Positions 36,907 through 47,200 of a stretch of 64,000 nt of DNA are shown piece by piece. Both the position numbers and the translations under genes were made by a program. The notes under the pieces were generated by a model. It was not told the origin of the DNA. It was given only the letters and a program-made list of their open reading frames with translations, and searched no databases. Source of the DNA: Martensiomyces pterosporus (Eukaryota; Kickxellomycota; Kickxellomycetes; Kickxellales; Kickxellaceae); the NCBI GenBank assembly GCA_025201845.1, contig MU603997.1:1-64000 (forward strand). The letters are read 5' to 3'. Position 1 is the first letter of the stretch; each line of letters starts with the position of its first letter.

Positions 36907-39333
36907 CTAACGAGCCAGCTCCGCTGCCAGCGCATTTCTGCGATCCAAAAGGGCCTGGTACTCGCTCTGCAGGTGGCTCTCGCGCGCCTCCACTGAGCGA
37001 AGCTCCTCCTCCGCCTTCTGGATCCTGGCCGGAATAATTGCTTGCTCTGACGCGTACAGGCCGCCAAATGCCTCCGTGTCCAGCTTCGTTTGCTCAAACT
37101 CTTTGTAGGCAGAGGCAATCTTGTCGTCGAGTAGTCTTGAGCGCGTCTGGTAGCCGCCCAAAACCACGCCTAGCTTACGCTCTACCTTTGTTGCGCGAGC
37201 AGCCTCAGCTGCCATTAGCTCACGCCGGTGGGATAGATCCAGCCGATGCTTCTCGATCCAGTCACCGCTGCTTACAGACTGCGCCGACACAAACCTTTTG
37301 GCCTGTGGCAGCCACGTCCCGGCACTTTCAGCGTCGCACCAAGCATCATCTGCAAGTGGAGCGCCAAGCTTGCTGAACAGCTCGTGTGTCTCGGGTGGTG
37401 AACTCTCCATCTCCCGGTCAACAAGCGCTCGGGCATCGCTCAGAAGGCTGTCTGGAATATCGTCAAGAGCGGCGTCCGACTGCTGTGATGCACGTAGCGG
37501 CGGAACGCCAGGCACAGGGTATCTCCTGGCGTCGTGCAGTATCAGTGAACGCATTTCAGAGCTGATCAGCTCCAGAACAGAGGAAGGCACCGCCGAATCG
37601 CTGCAAACTACAGGCAGCACCCCCGCCGGGATGGTACTGGGCCGAGGGAGGTTGAGCTGCACGCACTTGCTGCGTCTGCGCAGCTCTGCTTCGAGCGCTG
37701 CCGCGCGAGTTTGTTCCTGCCGGCGCTCGACGTCCGCCTGATCCTCTACTGTGGCTGCTTGGCCGCCATCGTCAGCAGATGCGGCGCTGGCTGCTTCTTC
37801 GACTTGTGGCACAACGATTTCAAACTCGTTTTTGGGCTTTGGAAGCGAAGCCAGCTTGCGAGCGAGCTGCTCGCGTAGCCCACGACCAGCCATTTTACGT
37901 TCTCGAGGCGTGGACTCTACGCCATGGACAGGCGTGTTCAGCCCAAGCTCGTCGCGAACAGGGTGTGCGCCATGTGGCCCACCAGCCGGAGCAGCTGGAG
38001 CCTGGCGTAGCGACGAGGCCAGCGGGTTTGGAGTTGCCTTGTCTGACCCGCGCGGCAAGGTGCCATGGAAGCCTGTGCCTGGCCCAACAGGCACTGGCCC
38101 ACTAGCCTCGCCGCCAAGCAGCGGCGTCGCCTGAGCAGCCATGGCGCGCTGAGCCAGCGCCTCGTTCATGATGCGATTGGACTGTGCAGGGGTGCGCGGG
38201 GTGCGGGCAGCAATGGCTGATGGAGTCTCAGAGTAGTTGCCAAGCAGCGACCCCGAAGACCCCCCACCATCAGTGCCAACCAGCTCGCGCGCCAGGCTCC
38301 CTTGCTGCCCAAGCTTTGCGATCGTCTCCAGCTCGGCGTCATCGACCTGGGGGCTTGGCAGCACAAGCTTCTTGCGCTTTGACACCTGCTCTGCCTCTTC
38401 CTTCGCTGCAAAGGCCTCGACTGTGCGTTGGTCTGATGCACGAACAAAGGCGACGCTGCCTGGCCCTTTACCCTTGTTGTCCCGCTTCCGCTTGGCCTCC
38501 TTTCGCACGTCGTCCTCGCGCTCCAGGCGGCTCTTTGTCTCGAGGCTGTCAAGGAACCTGCCCTTTAAAGAGTCGGGCCCGCTGCTGGCTCGAGAGAGCT
38601 CCTCAGTCGTGTCGTAGAATCCAGGCACCGCCTTTGTCTCGAACGGAATTTCGGCATTGTAATCCATATGCCTGACTTTCTTCTTCTTTTTCACCTCCAC
38701 GCCGGCAGCCTTCAGCTCGCGGCGCTTTTGGAGTGTTGCCAGCCTGCGTGCCTCCTCCAGCTGGCGCTCACGAGCCTTGCGCTTTGCCTTTTTCCCCTGA
38801 GTATTGGCCAACCTCGCGCGCGCCTCGGAAAGCATGTCCTTTTCATCCTCGTCCATGTCGACCGGATCAGGCCGTGCAGGCTTTGTCTCTGGGTTTGGGT
38901 CAATCTCTCCAGGCCGCAGTCTGCGTGCATCATGGGAGGACGCTGCAGCCTGCCCCTCGCTGCCGACTTCGCCACGCAGGCCAAATCCGTCATCCTCGCC
39001 TGCTGTGCGTGCTTCTGCCTCGTCAAGCAGCCGCTGGTACCGCTCGAGGCACTGTGCAGGCGCACGCCCGACTATCGGAGCAATTGTTCGCCACTGCGTG
39101 GGCATAAGCTTGGCCAGATGCAAGAGCTTTTCATCCTCCTCCTTTGACCACTCTGTTTTCTTGATGCTGGGGTCCAGCCACTCGTACCAGCGTGCCTTGC
39201 ACTGCTTGGGCGTTTTGCGCACAAGCAGCGAGGAAATGCGCGCCCACTGCGTCTTTCCGTACTTCATGACAGCCGCCTTGAGGATCTCATCCTCTGTGTT
39301 TTTCCACACACCACCCTTTAGATGTATTCTCAT
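36907..39333 (-). CDS. CEF1: Cef1/CDC5L, Prp19-complex splicing factor
   Basis: 808 residues, single exon. Two Myb repeats open the protein: GGVWKNTEDEILKAAVMKYGKTQWARISSLL (residues 7-37) with KQCKARWYEWLD, then WSKEEDEKLLHLAKLMPTQWRTIAPIVGR with QCLERYQRLLD. A basic, acidic and coiled stretch follows, with the AKRKARERQLEEARRLATLQKRRELKAAG helix and the HMDYNAEIPFE motif conserved in CDC5L. Disordered middle, then a C-terminal coiled coil (about 700-808). The protein is a core scaffold of the Prp19/NTC complex in spliceosome activation. Length is like human CDC5L (802), longer than yeast Cef1 (590). The start is fixed by the conserved N-terminal MRI-KGGVW. Confidence 0.96.
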   Translation of the reverse strand: MRIHLKGGVWKNTEDEILKAAVMKYGKTQWARISSLLVRKTPKQCKARWYEWLDPSIKKTEWSKEEDEKLLHLAKLMPTQWRTIAPIVGRAPAQCLERYQRLLDEAEARTAGEDDGFGLRGEVGSEGQAAASSHDARRLRPGEIDPNPETKPARPDPVDMDEDEKDMLSEARARLANTQGKKAKRKARERQLEEARRLATLQKRRELKAAGVEVKKKKKVRHMDYNAEIPFETKAVPGFYDTTEELSRASSGPDSLKGRFLDSLETKSRLEREDDVRKEAKRKRDNKGKGPGSVAFVRASDQRTVEAFAAKEEAEQVSKRKKLVLPSPQVDDAELETIAKLGQQGSLARELVGTDGGGSSGSLLGNYSETPSAIAARTPRTPAQSNRIMNEALAQRAMAAQATPLLGGEASGPVPVGPGTGFHGTLPRGSDKATPNPLASSLRQAPAAPAGGPHGAHPVRDELGLNTPVHGVESTPRERKMAGRGLREQLARKLASLPKPKNEFEIVVPQVEEAASAASADDGGQAATVEDQADVERRQEQTRAAALEAELRRRSKCVQLNLPRPSTIPAGVLPVVCSDSAVPSSVLELISSEMRSLILHDARRYPVPGVPPLRASQQSDAALDDIPDSLLSDARALVDREMESSPPETHELFSKLGAPLADDAWCDAESAGTWLPQAKRFVSAQSVSSGDWIEKHRLDLSHRRELMAAEAARATKVERKLGVVLGGYQTRSRLLDDKIASAYKEFEQTKLDTEAFGGLYASEQAIIPARIQKAEEELRSVEARESHLQSEYQALLDRRNALAAELAR

Positions 39334-39761
39334 CTTTCAGAAGCGATCCAGAAAAGCAAGGTAAAATGATGTGTATTTGTTGAATGTGAGTATACTGCGT
39401 GCGCGATGGCGCGTGTTGCATTTCTGCCGCTTGCTGGCTTCATTTCCCTGGATTTTACGAGGCATGGCGGCAAATGCACGCATATGGGCGGGTAGCATGC
39501 ATTCACGCGATGGCTCGGTTCGGTGATCGAGTCGCTGCACCCAGCAACCCATGGCTGCTGTTTTGTGACGACAGATTAGGTTTAGCATGGCAGTGCACAA
39601 ATGTGCTCGTTTAGATGCAGCAGTAACAGGCAATATAGCTGCTATCCTGTGAGTACTGCCAAGGTGGTGATGAGGAATCCAGTAGATAGTTTGACGCGCT
39701 TTTCCCTGCTTTTAGCACAATTACAATATCCACTACAAAACACACACCACTAAACACCAAC
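39334..39761. other. Divergent promoter, CEF1 / GILT
   Basis: 428 bases between divergent starts. The end nearest the GILT ATG is A/C-rich (CACTACAAAACACACACCACTAAACACCAAC) as in unstructured fungal leaders. No RNA or repeat is seen. Confidence 0.45.
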
Positions 39762-40783
39762 ATGCTTGGGGTGCTGCTCTCTTATAGTCTGGTTCTGCTT
39801 GCAGGCGTGTCTGGCCTAGTCAACCAGGACATATTCCTGATGTCGAAATGTCCAGGTGCGTTCTTATAGATGTGCAGGGGTGCATGCGGATTTCCAACGG
39901 CGTTGCTCGCTAACCCATTTACACCCACGCATTTCTTGCCTGTAGATGCAGCGAGGGCAATGCCAGATTTGGCAGCAGTGTGTAAGCAGAACAGCGCCAC
40001 TACACCTCACAGCTTTACGCATGCCGTGTGCATCACACTAATACCAGAGCAAACCTGTAGACTATGACAACAGGCCGTATCTAAACATGAAATTCAGCTA
40101 CATAGGAACGCCCAGCAACTCTAGTAGATATGGAGTGGCGTGCCCACATGACGACTCAGGTAATTAAAACAAATTCAAATGCGTTCTCTCGAGTGTCCAC
40201 ACATCGTGCTGGGGATGCAGTCGCTAATTCTTCTCCCGCTCAAATGCACTTCCGTTTTTATACAAGGGTGTCATAGAGGTAAAGTATATAATTTACGCTG
40301 AAAGCCGCATTGTCTACAAAGCCGCATGCATGAGTATCAATGTCGCTGATACCGCTCAGCAGTAATTATACGCAGCTGTAGTGCTTTGGGAATATTCAGC
40401 AGCTGTGCGTCCAGGAGAAGACTAGTCCCGAGGAGACGCTGCAGTTCATCCTGTGCCAGCAGCGCGTGTCTGAGCAGATAGGGACATATGTGCTGTTTAT
40501 GCAGTGTCTTCCGGCATCGCCAAAATGGACGCAGATCGTGAGGTGCGCACTGGGCCCAGAGGGGAGGCAGCTGCTGCTTGCAAGCACAGCCTTTAGCGAG
40601 CACAGCGGCGCCAAGATATCGCTGACGTTCTCGTTGAACGGGTCAAAGAGGTGTGTCTATGACTCGGGCCATTGGATAGCCTCTGAGGAAATGTGTCCAG
40701 GCGGCGCTTCAGTTTCAAAGTTCTCCAGATCCATAAGGGGCCTTGCCGAAGAGCAGCACCACCAGCGGATTCCGTACGTGTGA
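39762..40783 (+). CDS. GILT-family (gamma-interferon-inducible lysosomal thiol reductase-like) protein, four exons
   Basis: Exons 39762-39855, 39946-39981, 40061-40159 and 40382-40783. Exons 1-3 join in phase over GTGCGT...TGTAG and GTAAGC...TGTAG introns. The product starts with a signal peptide (VLLSYSLVLLAGVSG), then DIFLMSKCPDAARAMPDL, MKFSYIGT, the C-x-H-x3-E-C block CPHDDS(E)C, FGNIQQLC, and a C-terminal half with RCALGPEGRQLL and FSLNG matching GILT proteins, which reduce disulphides in acidic vesicles. About 210 residues expected. Two oddities: the active site here is Cys-Pro-Asp-Ala instead of CxxC, and the last junction is out of phase by two bases with GT-AG (donor 40160, TAG at 40379-40381). 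Retaining AG would restore the expected Glu. Possible indel or broken allele. Confidence 0.75.
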
Positions 40784-41169
40784 GGTAGCTGGAACACCGC
40801 CCCAGACCCCGCCTCGCAGAAGCGGCTGTCCTGCCGCTGCACAATAGATGTTTACTGTAGCTGCGCGTCCAAAAATAACCCTCCGCTGAAACAAGAAGAG
40901 CAACTCTAACAAAAGCGCAGCAGACGCAAAAAGTGACTATGCGTGCTTTACTATTGCCTCCTTCACCAAGTCACATGCAGGTCGAGATTTTGTCCACACA
41001 CAACTAACTATAGGGGCCTGGTGTGGAAAACCCCTCTACAGCCCTCAAGGCGATTTAACCAGAACCCCCATCAGCTGCGCCCAATCAGCCTATTATAGGA
41101 CTTTTTTTAAAAATATATATATTCGCAGCGGAAGACTGGCGTGAGGAAGGCAAGGCCGGGCCAGGACAG
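40784..41169. other. Convergent 3' flanks, GILT / parvulin
   Basis: 386 bases with no gene. A T7-A-rich stretch (ACTTTTTTTAAAAATATATATATT) at 41100-41123 lies just downstream of the parvulin stop on its strand and may hold its 3'-end signal. Confidence 0.45.
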
Positions 41170-41529
41170 TCAGTTCTTGCGGCCCTCGACCATGATGATG
41201 TGGTACCCAAACTGCGTCTTGACAGGCGGGTTGGTGTAGATCGGCTTCACGCATGTGCTGGGCTGCAGCGCAAACGCAGCGTCCTGGAAAGCGCCAACCA
41301 TCGATCCGCGAACCATCCAGCCCAAGTTGCCGCCTTGCTTGGCCTTGTCTTCGGAGAACTGGGTGGCCACCGTGTCGAAGCGCTCGCCGGCTTCGAGCTT
41401 GGCCAGGGCCTCCATAGCCTTCGAGTGCTTCTCGCAAAGAATATGCCTGACACTGACCGCGTTGGCTGCCTTGAGCTTTGTGTCCTTGCTATCGCCGCCC
41501 TTGGCTGCTCCGCCCTTGTTTTTGCCCAT
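41170..41529 (-). CDS. PIN4: Parvulin-14 type peptidyl-prolyl isomerase (PIN4)
   Basis: 119 residues. A basic Gly/Lys-rich N-terminus ([16 protein letters not shown]) precedes the rotamase fold: [40 protein letters not shown], then FQDAAFAL and [15 protein letters not shown]. This is the layout of human PIN4/Par14 (131 residues), a nuclear isomerase linked to ribosome biogenesis and chromatin. It lacks a WW domain, so it is not Pin1. The ATG at 41529 gives the family start; frames extending upstream are unconserved. It lies in tandem with prefoldin 4, 265 bases downstream of it. Confidence 0.92.
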   Translation of the reverse strand: MGKNKGGAAKGGDSKDTKLKAANAVSVRHILCEKHSKAMEALAKLEAGERFDTVATQFSEDKAKQGGNLGWMVRGSMVGAFQDAAFALQPSTCVKPIYTNPPVKTQFGYHIIMVEGRKN

Positions 41530-41793
41530 TGCAGGATCGAATAGCCCAGAAGCGGTGTATAAAACTAGAGGCGTATAAAGGTGTGTAAGAGGGGAGGCGC
41601 AAAGGCCGCTGCCCTGGCACACGCATGAAAAGCGCACTTGTGTTTGCTGGGTCTGTTTTGGGAAACCTAGCCCCAGACCACCAGCCATGCGCAAAGGTGC
41701 ATGTGATGTGGACAGCTCAGTGGCTATTATTGATCTACATGAAGAAGAGAGGCGAAGCGGGAGTGGGTGCACAGGAGAGCTATCTAGCAGCAG

Positions 41794-42320
41794 TCAGTTC
41801 TTTTCGAGGTTGATCGCTCGCCCAAACTTGGCATACAGAGCCTTCTTGAGGTCTCCCATCTCGGAGGTGATGGCCGAGATCTGGCTGTCTAGCTCATCAA
41901 CACGCGCGTCAATGCCGCTCTTGTCCTTCTCAACACGGTCTTGCGCGTCCTCCAGCGACATCAAGACAAATGCATCACCGATCTTGTAAGGGACGGGCTC
42001 GTCGTCGTCTAGAAGCTCAATCTCCATGGCCAAGTCGTCCAGGTACTCCTTTTCGGTCTTTTGGGCCTTGTACTCATCCTCCAGATGCTCGAGCCGCGAG
42101 TTCAGCTTGCTGAACTGGTTGATGCGCCGCTGGTCCTCCCAGGTAACCTCGACGTCGCGCTCCTCGTCGCGATGGAGCTACAAGCACGAACATGAGGAAT
42201 TGCTATGAATATTTAGCTGGCTTCAATCGGCGCACTTTGCAGATGCAGGAGCGGGCTAGTACAGGTGCAGCGCGGGGCTTGCTCTGAAGCACGTACCAGT
42301 GGGAAATTTCCAGAAGACAT
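41794..42320 (-). CDS. GIM3: Prefoldin subunit 4
   Basis: Two exons: complement(42297..42320), only 24 bases encoding eight residues, and complement(41794..42177), joined in phase 0 over a 119-base GTACGT...TGTAG intron; 135 residues. The protein has the beta-prefoldin plan: helix VTWEDQRRINQFSKLNSRLEHLEDEYK, the QKTEKEYLDDLAMEIELLDDDEPVPYKIGDAF hairpin region, and a second helix ending ALYAKFGRAINLE. The DEPVPYKIGDAF and YAKFGxxINLE blocks are diagnostic for subunit 4. Prefoldin hands nascent actin and tubulin to the CCT chaperonin. The tiny first exon would be missed by frame-only annotation. It is divergent from the Derlin gene. Confidence 0.93.
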
Positions 42321-42626
42321 TGTCTACACGCGCCTCTTCTTTCAAAAGGTGGATATCAAGTCGAAAAGCGGGGGTTCTACTGGCGCACGGCGGCCGTGCT
42401 CAGACACTACTGAAAACAAAACGCTAGTGGCGGTGGTGCGTGGGTTATAGGATTGGCGCATGAAGCGAACATGTCACCAAGCCATTGGCTAGCATGTGCA
42501 CTGGCGCTCTGCTGGCAACCTCGCTGCCTTTGCCCTTGCCCAGGGATACCCTTGCTCTCTCTTTTCTCTTTTCAGCAGCTGCCTTCATTTGCCTCAAAGT
42601 AACATTGCGCCAATAAAACAATAACA
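42321..42626. other. Divergent promoter, prefoldin 4 / Derlin
   Basis: 306 bases between divergent start codons; nothing coding. The Derlin-proximal end is AT-rich (CAATAAAACAATAACA) directly before the ATG. Confidence 0.45.
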
Positions 42627-43406
42627 ATGGTGAGGTCGGCTGCAGCAGCAAACAGGTCTGGCGGGGCAAGCGAAAACCACATTGTGCGGTGGTACACCTC
42701 GCTTCCAATTTGCACACGCATCGTCCTCACGGGCCTGGCTATATTCACGCTGGGAGCAGGAAGGCTAATCTCGCCCTTCCTTTTGCCGCTCTACTGGCCG
42801 CTTGTGTGGGGAAGGTTCGAAATCTGGCGCCTGGCCACGGCGTTCTTGTGGGAGGAGCTGAAAATCAATGGCCTGCTGAGGATATTCTTCTTCTACAGGG
42901 ACTCGCTCGACTTGGAGACTCAGGAGTTTGGAGGGCGGACTGCGGACTACGCGTGGTTCCTGATGGTGTGCATGGGACTGATAGCAAGCGTCTCGTGGAT
43001 CACACACACGGTGGTCCTCACTAAGGGGCTTCAGCTGGCTGTCGTCACGCTGTGGTCGTTGCACCGGGCGGAGCAGATTGTCAGCTTCTTCATGGGCTTC
43101 AGGTTCCCCGCAGCCTACCTGCCCTATGTCGTGATGGCGCTCGACTATGTTGCCAACCATGGAGCTACGCCATACGCTATGATTTATGGATGGATTGCTG
43201 CTCGAGTCTACTACTACTTGGTGGTTGATCTGCCTGCTCGGGGCGGCATCAACTACATTCCAACTCCGCAGTTCCTGTACAGGATCTTTGGCCCAGTAAA
43301 CACCATTGGCGCAGGCCCCAGTGCTACTGCAAGCACCACGGGTCCCCAGACCTACCAGAGGCCAGGGGGTGGCCACTACTGGGGCAGCGGACGGCGTCTT
43401 GGATAG
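42627..43406 (+). CDS. Derlin (Der1-like ER-associated degradation protein)
   Basis: 259 residues, rhomboid-like pseudoprotease. The N-terminal cytosolic helix leads to YTSLPICTRIVLTGLAIFTLGAG (membrane helix 1), the loop WGRFEIWRLATAFLW containing the conserved W-R motif, the FFYRDSLDLETQEFGGRTADYAWFLM segment with the conserved Gly-Arg and Asp-Tyr, and further spans. No catalytic Ser/His is present, as expected for a Derlin. The C-terminus is Gly/Pro-rich (HYWGSGRRLG), a position that in Derlins carries a Cdc48/p97-binding SHP box; the GHYWGSGRRLG ending is compatible with it. It forms the retrotranslocation channel for misfolded ER proteins. Convergent with TRS20, 107 bases apart. Confidence 0.93.
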   Translation: MVRSAAAANRSGGASENHIVRWYTSLPICTRIVLTGLAIFTLGAGRLISPFLLPLYWPLVWGRFEIWRLATAFLWEELKINGLLRIFFFYRDSLDLETQEFGGRTADYAWFLMVCMGLIASVSWITHTVVLTKGLQLAVVTLWSLHRAEQIVSFFMGFRFPAAYLPYVVMALDYVANHGATPYAMIYGWIAARVYYYLVVDLPARGGINYIPTPQFLYRIFGPVNTIGAGPSATASTTGPQTYQRPGGGHYWGSGRRLG

Positions 43407-43513
43407 CTAACGCTGTCGTTTCGAGTGTTTGGTTTCTTATTATTAATACACTGCGCTCCTGTTATTTGCGAGCAGCTGCCAAAGCGAGCGCTGAGTCGTC
43501 ATTTGCCTTGAGC

Positions 43514-43915
43514 CTACAGCAGATACTTTCTCGCCAAGGCGCTGACCTTGGTGTCAAATGCCTGCGACTGAATTGGCGTGTTGGCGGTGTAGAAGGGGTT
43601 GAGGAGCGTCTTGAGGCACAGCTCATGGCAGTCGACAAAGAACGACCGGATAGCATCATCGGCCTTCGCCTCGTGCAGCAGCATCAGCCGTACGTTGCTG
43701 GGCAGCACGTATGCAGAGACATTCCATTCGTTGTATCGGTCAACCGTCTTCAGGTAGCATGCAGTGCTCATAAACTGGGCGTCGTCGACTAGGTCCAGCG
43801 CTGCGTGCACTACGAATTGGTTGAGGTACTTGCTCTCGTCCCGCCGCACTCCAAACTCGGCCTCGTACAGCGGCGAGTCGTTGGTCCCAACTATAGCAAA
43901 ATAAAATGTTGACAT
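43514..43915 (-). CDS. TRS20: TRAPP subunit Trs20/sedlin (TRAPPC2)
   Basis: 133 residues, single exon, matching the 140-175 residues of the family. Opening FYFAIVGTNDSPLYEAEFG is the sedlin signature, followed by LNQFVVHAALDLVDDAQF, the LKTVDRYNEWNVSAYVLPSNVRLMLLH stretch, and the C-terminal helix with NPFYTANTPIQSQAFDTKVSALARKYL. It is a longin-fold subunit of the TRAPP vesicle-tethering and Rab-exchange complexes at ER-Golgi and late Golgi, and bridges TRAPPII/III parts. The ATG at 43915 starts the conserved block. Divergent from symplekin. Confidence 0.95.
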   Translation of the reverse strand: MSTFYFAIVGTNDSPLYEAEFGVRRDESKYLNQFVVHAALDLVDDAQFMSTACYLKTVDRYNEWNVSAYVLPSNVRLMLLHEAKADDAIRSFFVDCHELCLKTLLNPFYTANTPIQSQAFDTKVSALARKYLL

Positions 43916-44235
43916 GAACAGACGTGCGACTTGCTCCTTCGCTGGGTATAAAATGCGATGGTGTGCGAGGCAGCTGTAAAAAAAATATGAATGCACGAAG
44001 AGAGGAGAGCCGCCAAACCGCAAACCTCAAAAGCACAACACTGCCGCAGTGTCGCTGAAAGCCCCCTGCTCCCTGTCCCCACGAGTTGCGCGTTGCCGCC
44101 CCTCTTGTGCTCGAATATTTTTTTTGCCATTTCTTTCTCAACAAAATCTGAAAACTCGCACCGCTCTATTTTTCGTTTCCGAACTGCAAATCCACTGCTG
44201 GCCGAGATACTAAACACAAGCACGCGGAAAGACTA
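43916..44235. other. Divergent promoter, TRS20 / symplekin
   Basis: 320 bases between divergent start codons. T-rich TATTTTTTTTGCC at 44116-44128 is notable; no coding or RNA feature is seen. Confidence 0.45.
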
Positions 44236-47200
44236 ATGGCGAGCGAAGCGGATGCCCAGGCATCGAAGCATGCGCAAGAGCTGTACGATTTGGCTGTAAG
44301 CGAGTCTCCGCTGAATCGCACGCAGCTTGACCACCTGGTTGACTTTGTACGCGCGAATCCAACGCTTCTGTTCTCCGAGTACTTTGACAAAGGATACAAT
44401 GCCACCGAGGTGGCCGTTGGAGCATGGCATGGCCACGCCGGCCCGCAGGAAAACGACGAGTCGATAGCCTTTCTATCAACGCTGGGGTCCTGGGGGTGGG
44501 CGGTGATGGAGGACACTGTTTGCTTGAAGCCGCCTACGAAGCAGCTGTTCAAAACAAAGTACCCACAGCTGATCGACAGGTTCCTCAACATCGCCGAAAG
44601 AACGCTGAAGGACATGGAGCACACGCCCGTGCAGATTGTGCGCCGCTCTATTCAGGCGCTGACCCGTTTCTGGCCCCAGCTGTACAGCCTCTGCATAGAT
44701 GACGACGATGGGGACGAGGTGATGTGGTCGCGGCCCTTTGAGAACATGAGGCGCCTAGCGAGCTCGGTTCACCAGATCGCTCAGCAGTCAGACGACCCCG
44801 CTATGCTGGTTCACCTGGTCAAGTTCCTTGAGGTCGAAGCGACGATATTCTCGCCCGTGCCAGCGAACGGTGCAAGCAAGCAGGGCGCAGTAGGCATCGA
44901 TCAATGCCCAGACCCCCACCCGTATTTGGCCAGAGCCCAGCTGGAGGACTGGGGCTCGTCAGCAAGGCAGCTGCTAATGACGCTGCTGCCCAGCAGCGAC
45001 ACACCGCGTCTGTTCAACACGTCGTTCATCACAGCCATCATCAACTCTGTCGTGTATTTGATGAACCTTAGACCGCAGTTTGTCGACCTGCTTCTGGGTC
45101 CGCTGATGGGGTGGTATGAGGCAGCCAACTCGTCTCATCCAATGATGAGTCCCTCGCAGTCTACGATCATCAACAAGACCCTGCGAATTTCGCTCTTTCA
45201 GCTTTATCGGCGTCCGTACATGGGCGCGCACATCGAGCCGCTGGAGAATGCGATGGATAGCCTGAGCGGTCCGGAGTGGGTTGCTTGGCAGGCGCGCCAG
45301 GCCAGGATCAAAGAGCGGGAGGAGCGCCAGCGGGCGAAGGAGCGCAGTCGGATGTCGAGGCAGCAGCAGCAGCAGTTGCAGCAGCAGCAGTCGCAGCAGG
45401 AGCAAGGGCGGCGCCAGCGTCCATCAAGGTGGGTGCCCGCAAAGGAAGACGAAGAGGATGAAGAGAGCATGGCAGATCAGCCAGCACCTTTGCTCCCTGG
45501 TGCGAGCAGTGGCTTTGCTGGTGTGCCGCCGCCACCACCACCACCGCCTCTCCCAGCGAATCTTGAGGCCATGCTCGAAATCCTAAACAAAAACAAGCTG
45601 GCATCGCGGCTCATGCCTCCAGGGCCAGGAGAAGAGCGCGGGCAAAAGAGACCGGGCCCCTCGCCAGCGCACGCAGGTGAAGACGAGGATGAGGATGAGG
45701 ACGAAGAGCAGCAGTTCCGCATGCTCGAGGAGAGTGCCAAGCGCGTCAAACTGGACTCGGGCGATGCAGCGGCACCGCCACTGGAGCAACCAGCTAGCGT
45801 GCCTGCTGCAACCCACGATGCACGCTTGGCCGACACTGCGACGGCCACTACAGGCCCGCCTCAAACCGCTGCCGATGCGGAGATGGAGGAGGAAATTCGG
45901 GCTGCCTTGCACTCCGGCCCGTTCGAGCTACCACCAGCAGAGGATATGACGCCGGAGACTTGCAGTGTGCAGATCCAGCAGGCCTTGGAGCGAGTTGTGG
46001 CGGGCAGCAAGGCCATTCGAAGGCTTATTGAGACCAAAAACATGCAGTCGCTCGATGTCTCAAGCAGAGGCATGCTGTCTCCTGCCCAGCACCAAGAGCA
46101 TCAGCTGCAGCAGCACAGGGATATCACCGAATCGGGAGTTAGAAAGGTGCTGCCAAACGGCCAGAGCACAAACGCTGGCATCCTGGAAGACTCGATGCTG
46201 ATGCTTGTCCGACTGATCTCCAACTGCTATATTTTATGCTCGGGTGCTGACCAAGCATACGACGCTCGGCCGGCCATGGGGCCGGACTCGTCGTGGTCTC
46301 GGATCCACTCTTGTGTCGAAAGCGTGCTCGATTACATTCTCGAGGCGCCTCGGACACATTACGGCTTAGCGCAGCTGCTTCTCTACGAGATGTGGCTGGC
46401 TGTTGTGATAGCTGATCCCGAGATGAAGCAGGTTCCCGAGCAGGCAGGATCAGAGTACTCTGCGCTCTCTCTGTACTTGAACTGGTGCCAGCGCATATTC
46501 GGCCGCATCGTCGAGTGCTCGGCGGAGCACGTGCTAGCGCAGGAGAAAGCACAGGTTGTCCCCGACAGCGCACCCGGCGGCACCGAGACTACTGGCGGCC
46601 CGCTTGCCAGCGGTGGCGTGCTGGCAGGTGGGAGCAGCGGAGCAGGCGTTCCATTGCCCCAGCAGCACCAGCAAAAGCAGGGTGACCGCCTGATGCTCGA
46701 CTTCATCATCGATGTGCCATACCTTGCGCCGCAGCTGCTGAGAAAACTCCAGGGATACTTGAGCGATCCGAGGACGGCGCTGGCTGGGATTGCCACACTC
46801 AAGGATGCGATTGCGCTGAGGCCGCCTTTGCTCAAGGAGGGCCTCGAGATCCTACTTACTTACAGCGCGCACCCGCAAAAGGAGACGCGGACAGCATGCA
46901 TCCTGGCGGTCAAGAAGTACTACATCAACTCGCCGTTTTCGTCGCTGATCGAAAAGCTTGCCAAGACTGCGATCAAAAGCGGTGTCGCTGATGCAGCGTC
47001 TCGAACCAAAGAGCTGGAAGCGAGTGTCGCGGCAGCAGCAGCAGCGGTGCGCGAAAAGGCTGCTGCTCCGGGTGCTGCTCAGGCTGCTGAGGAGGGCGGT
47101 GCTAGCAAGCAGCAGCAGGCAGAGGGCGAGAGTGGCAGCGATGCGCAACACGACCCGCGCGCCGAGATACTGGCGATGCGCAAAAATGGCGAAGCGGAGA

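Noticed and set aside
41625..41813. 62-codon plus-strand frame between parvulin and prefoldin 4
   Set aside because: Lies in the short gap of two minus-strand genes and has no features.
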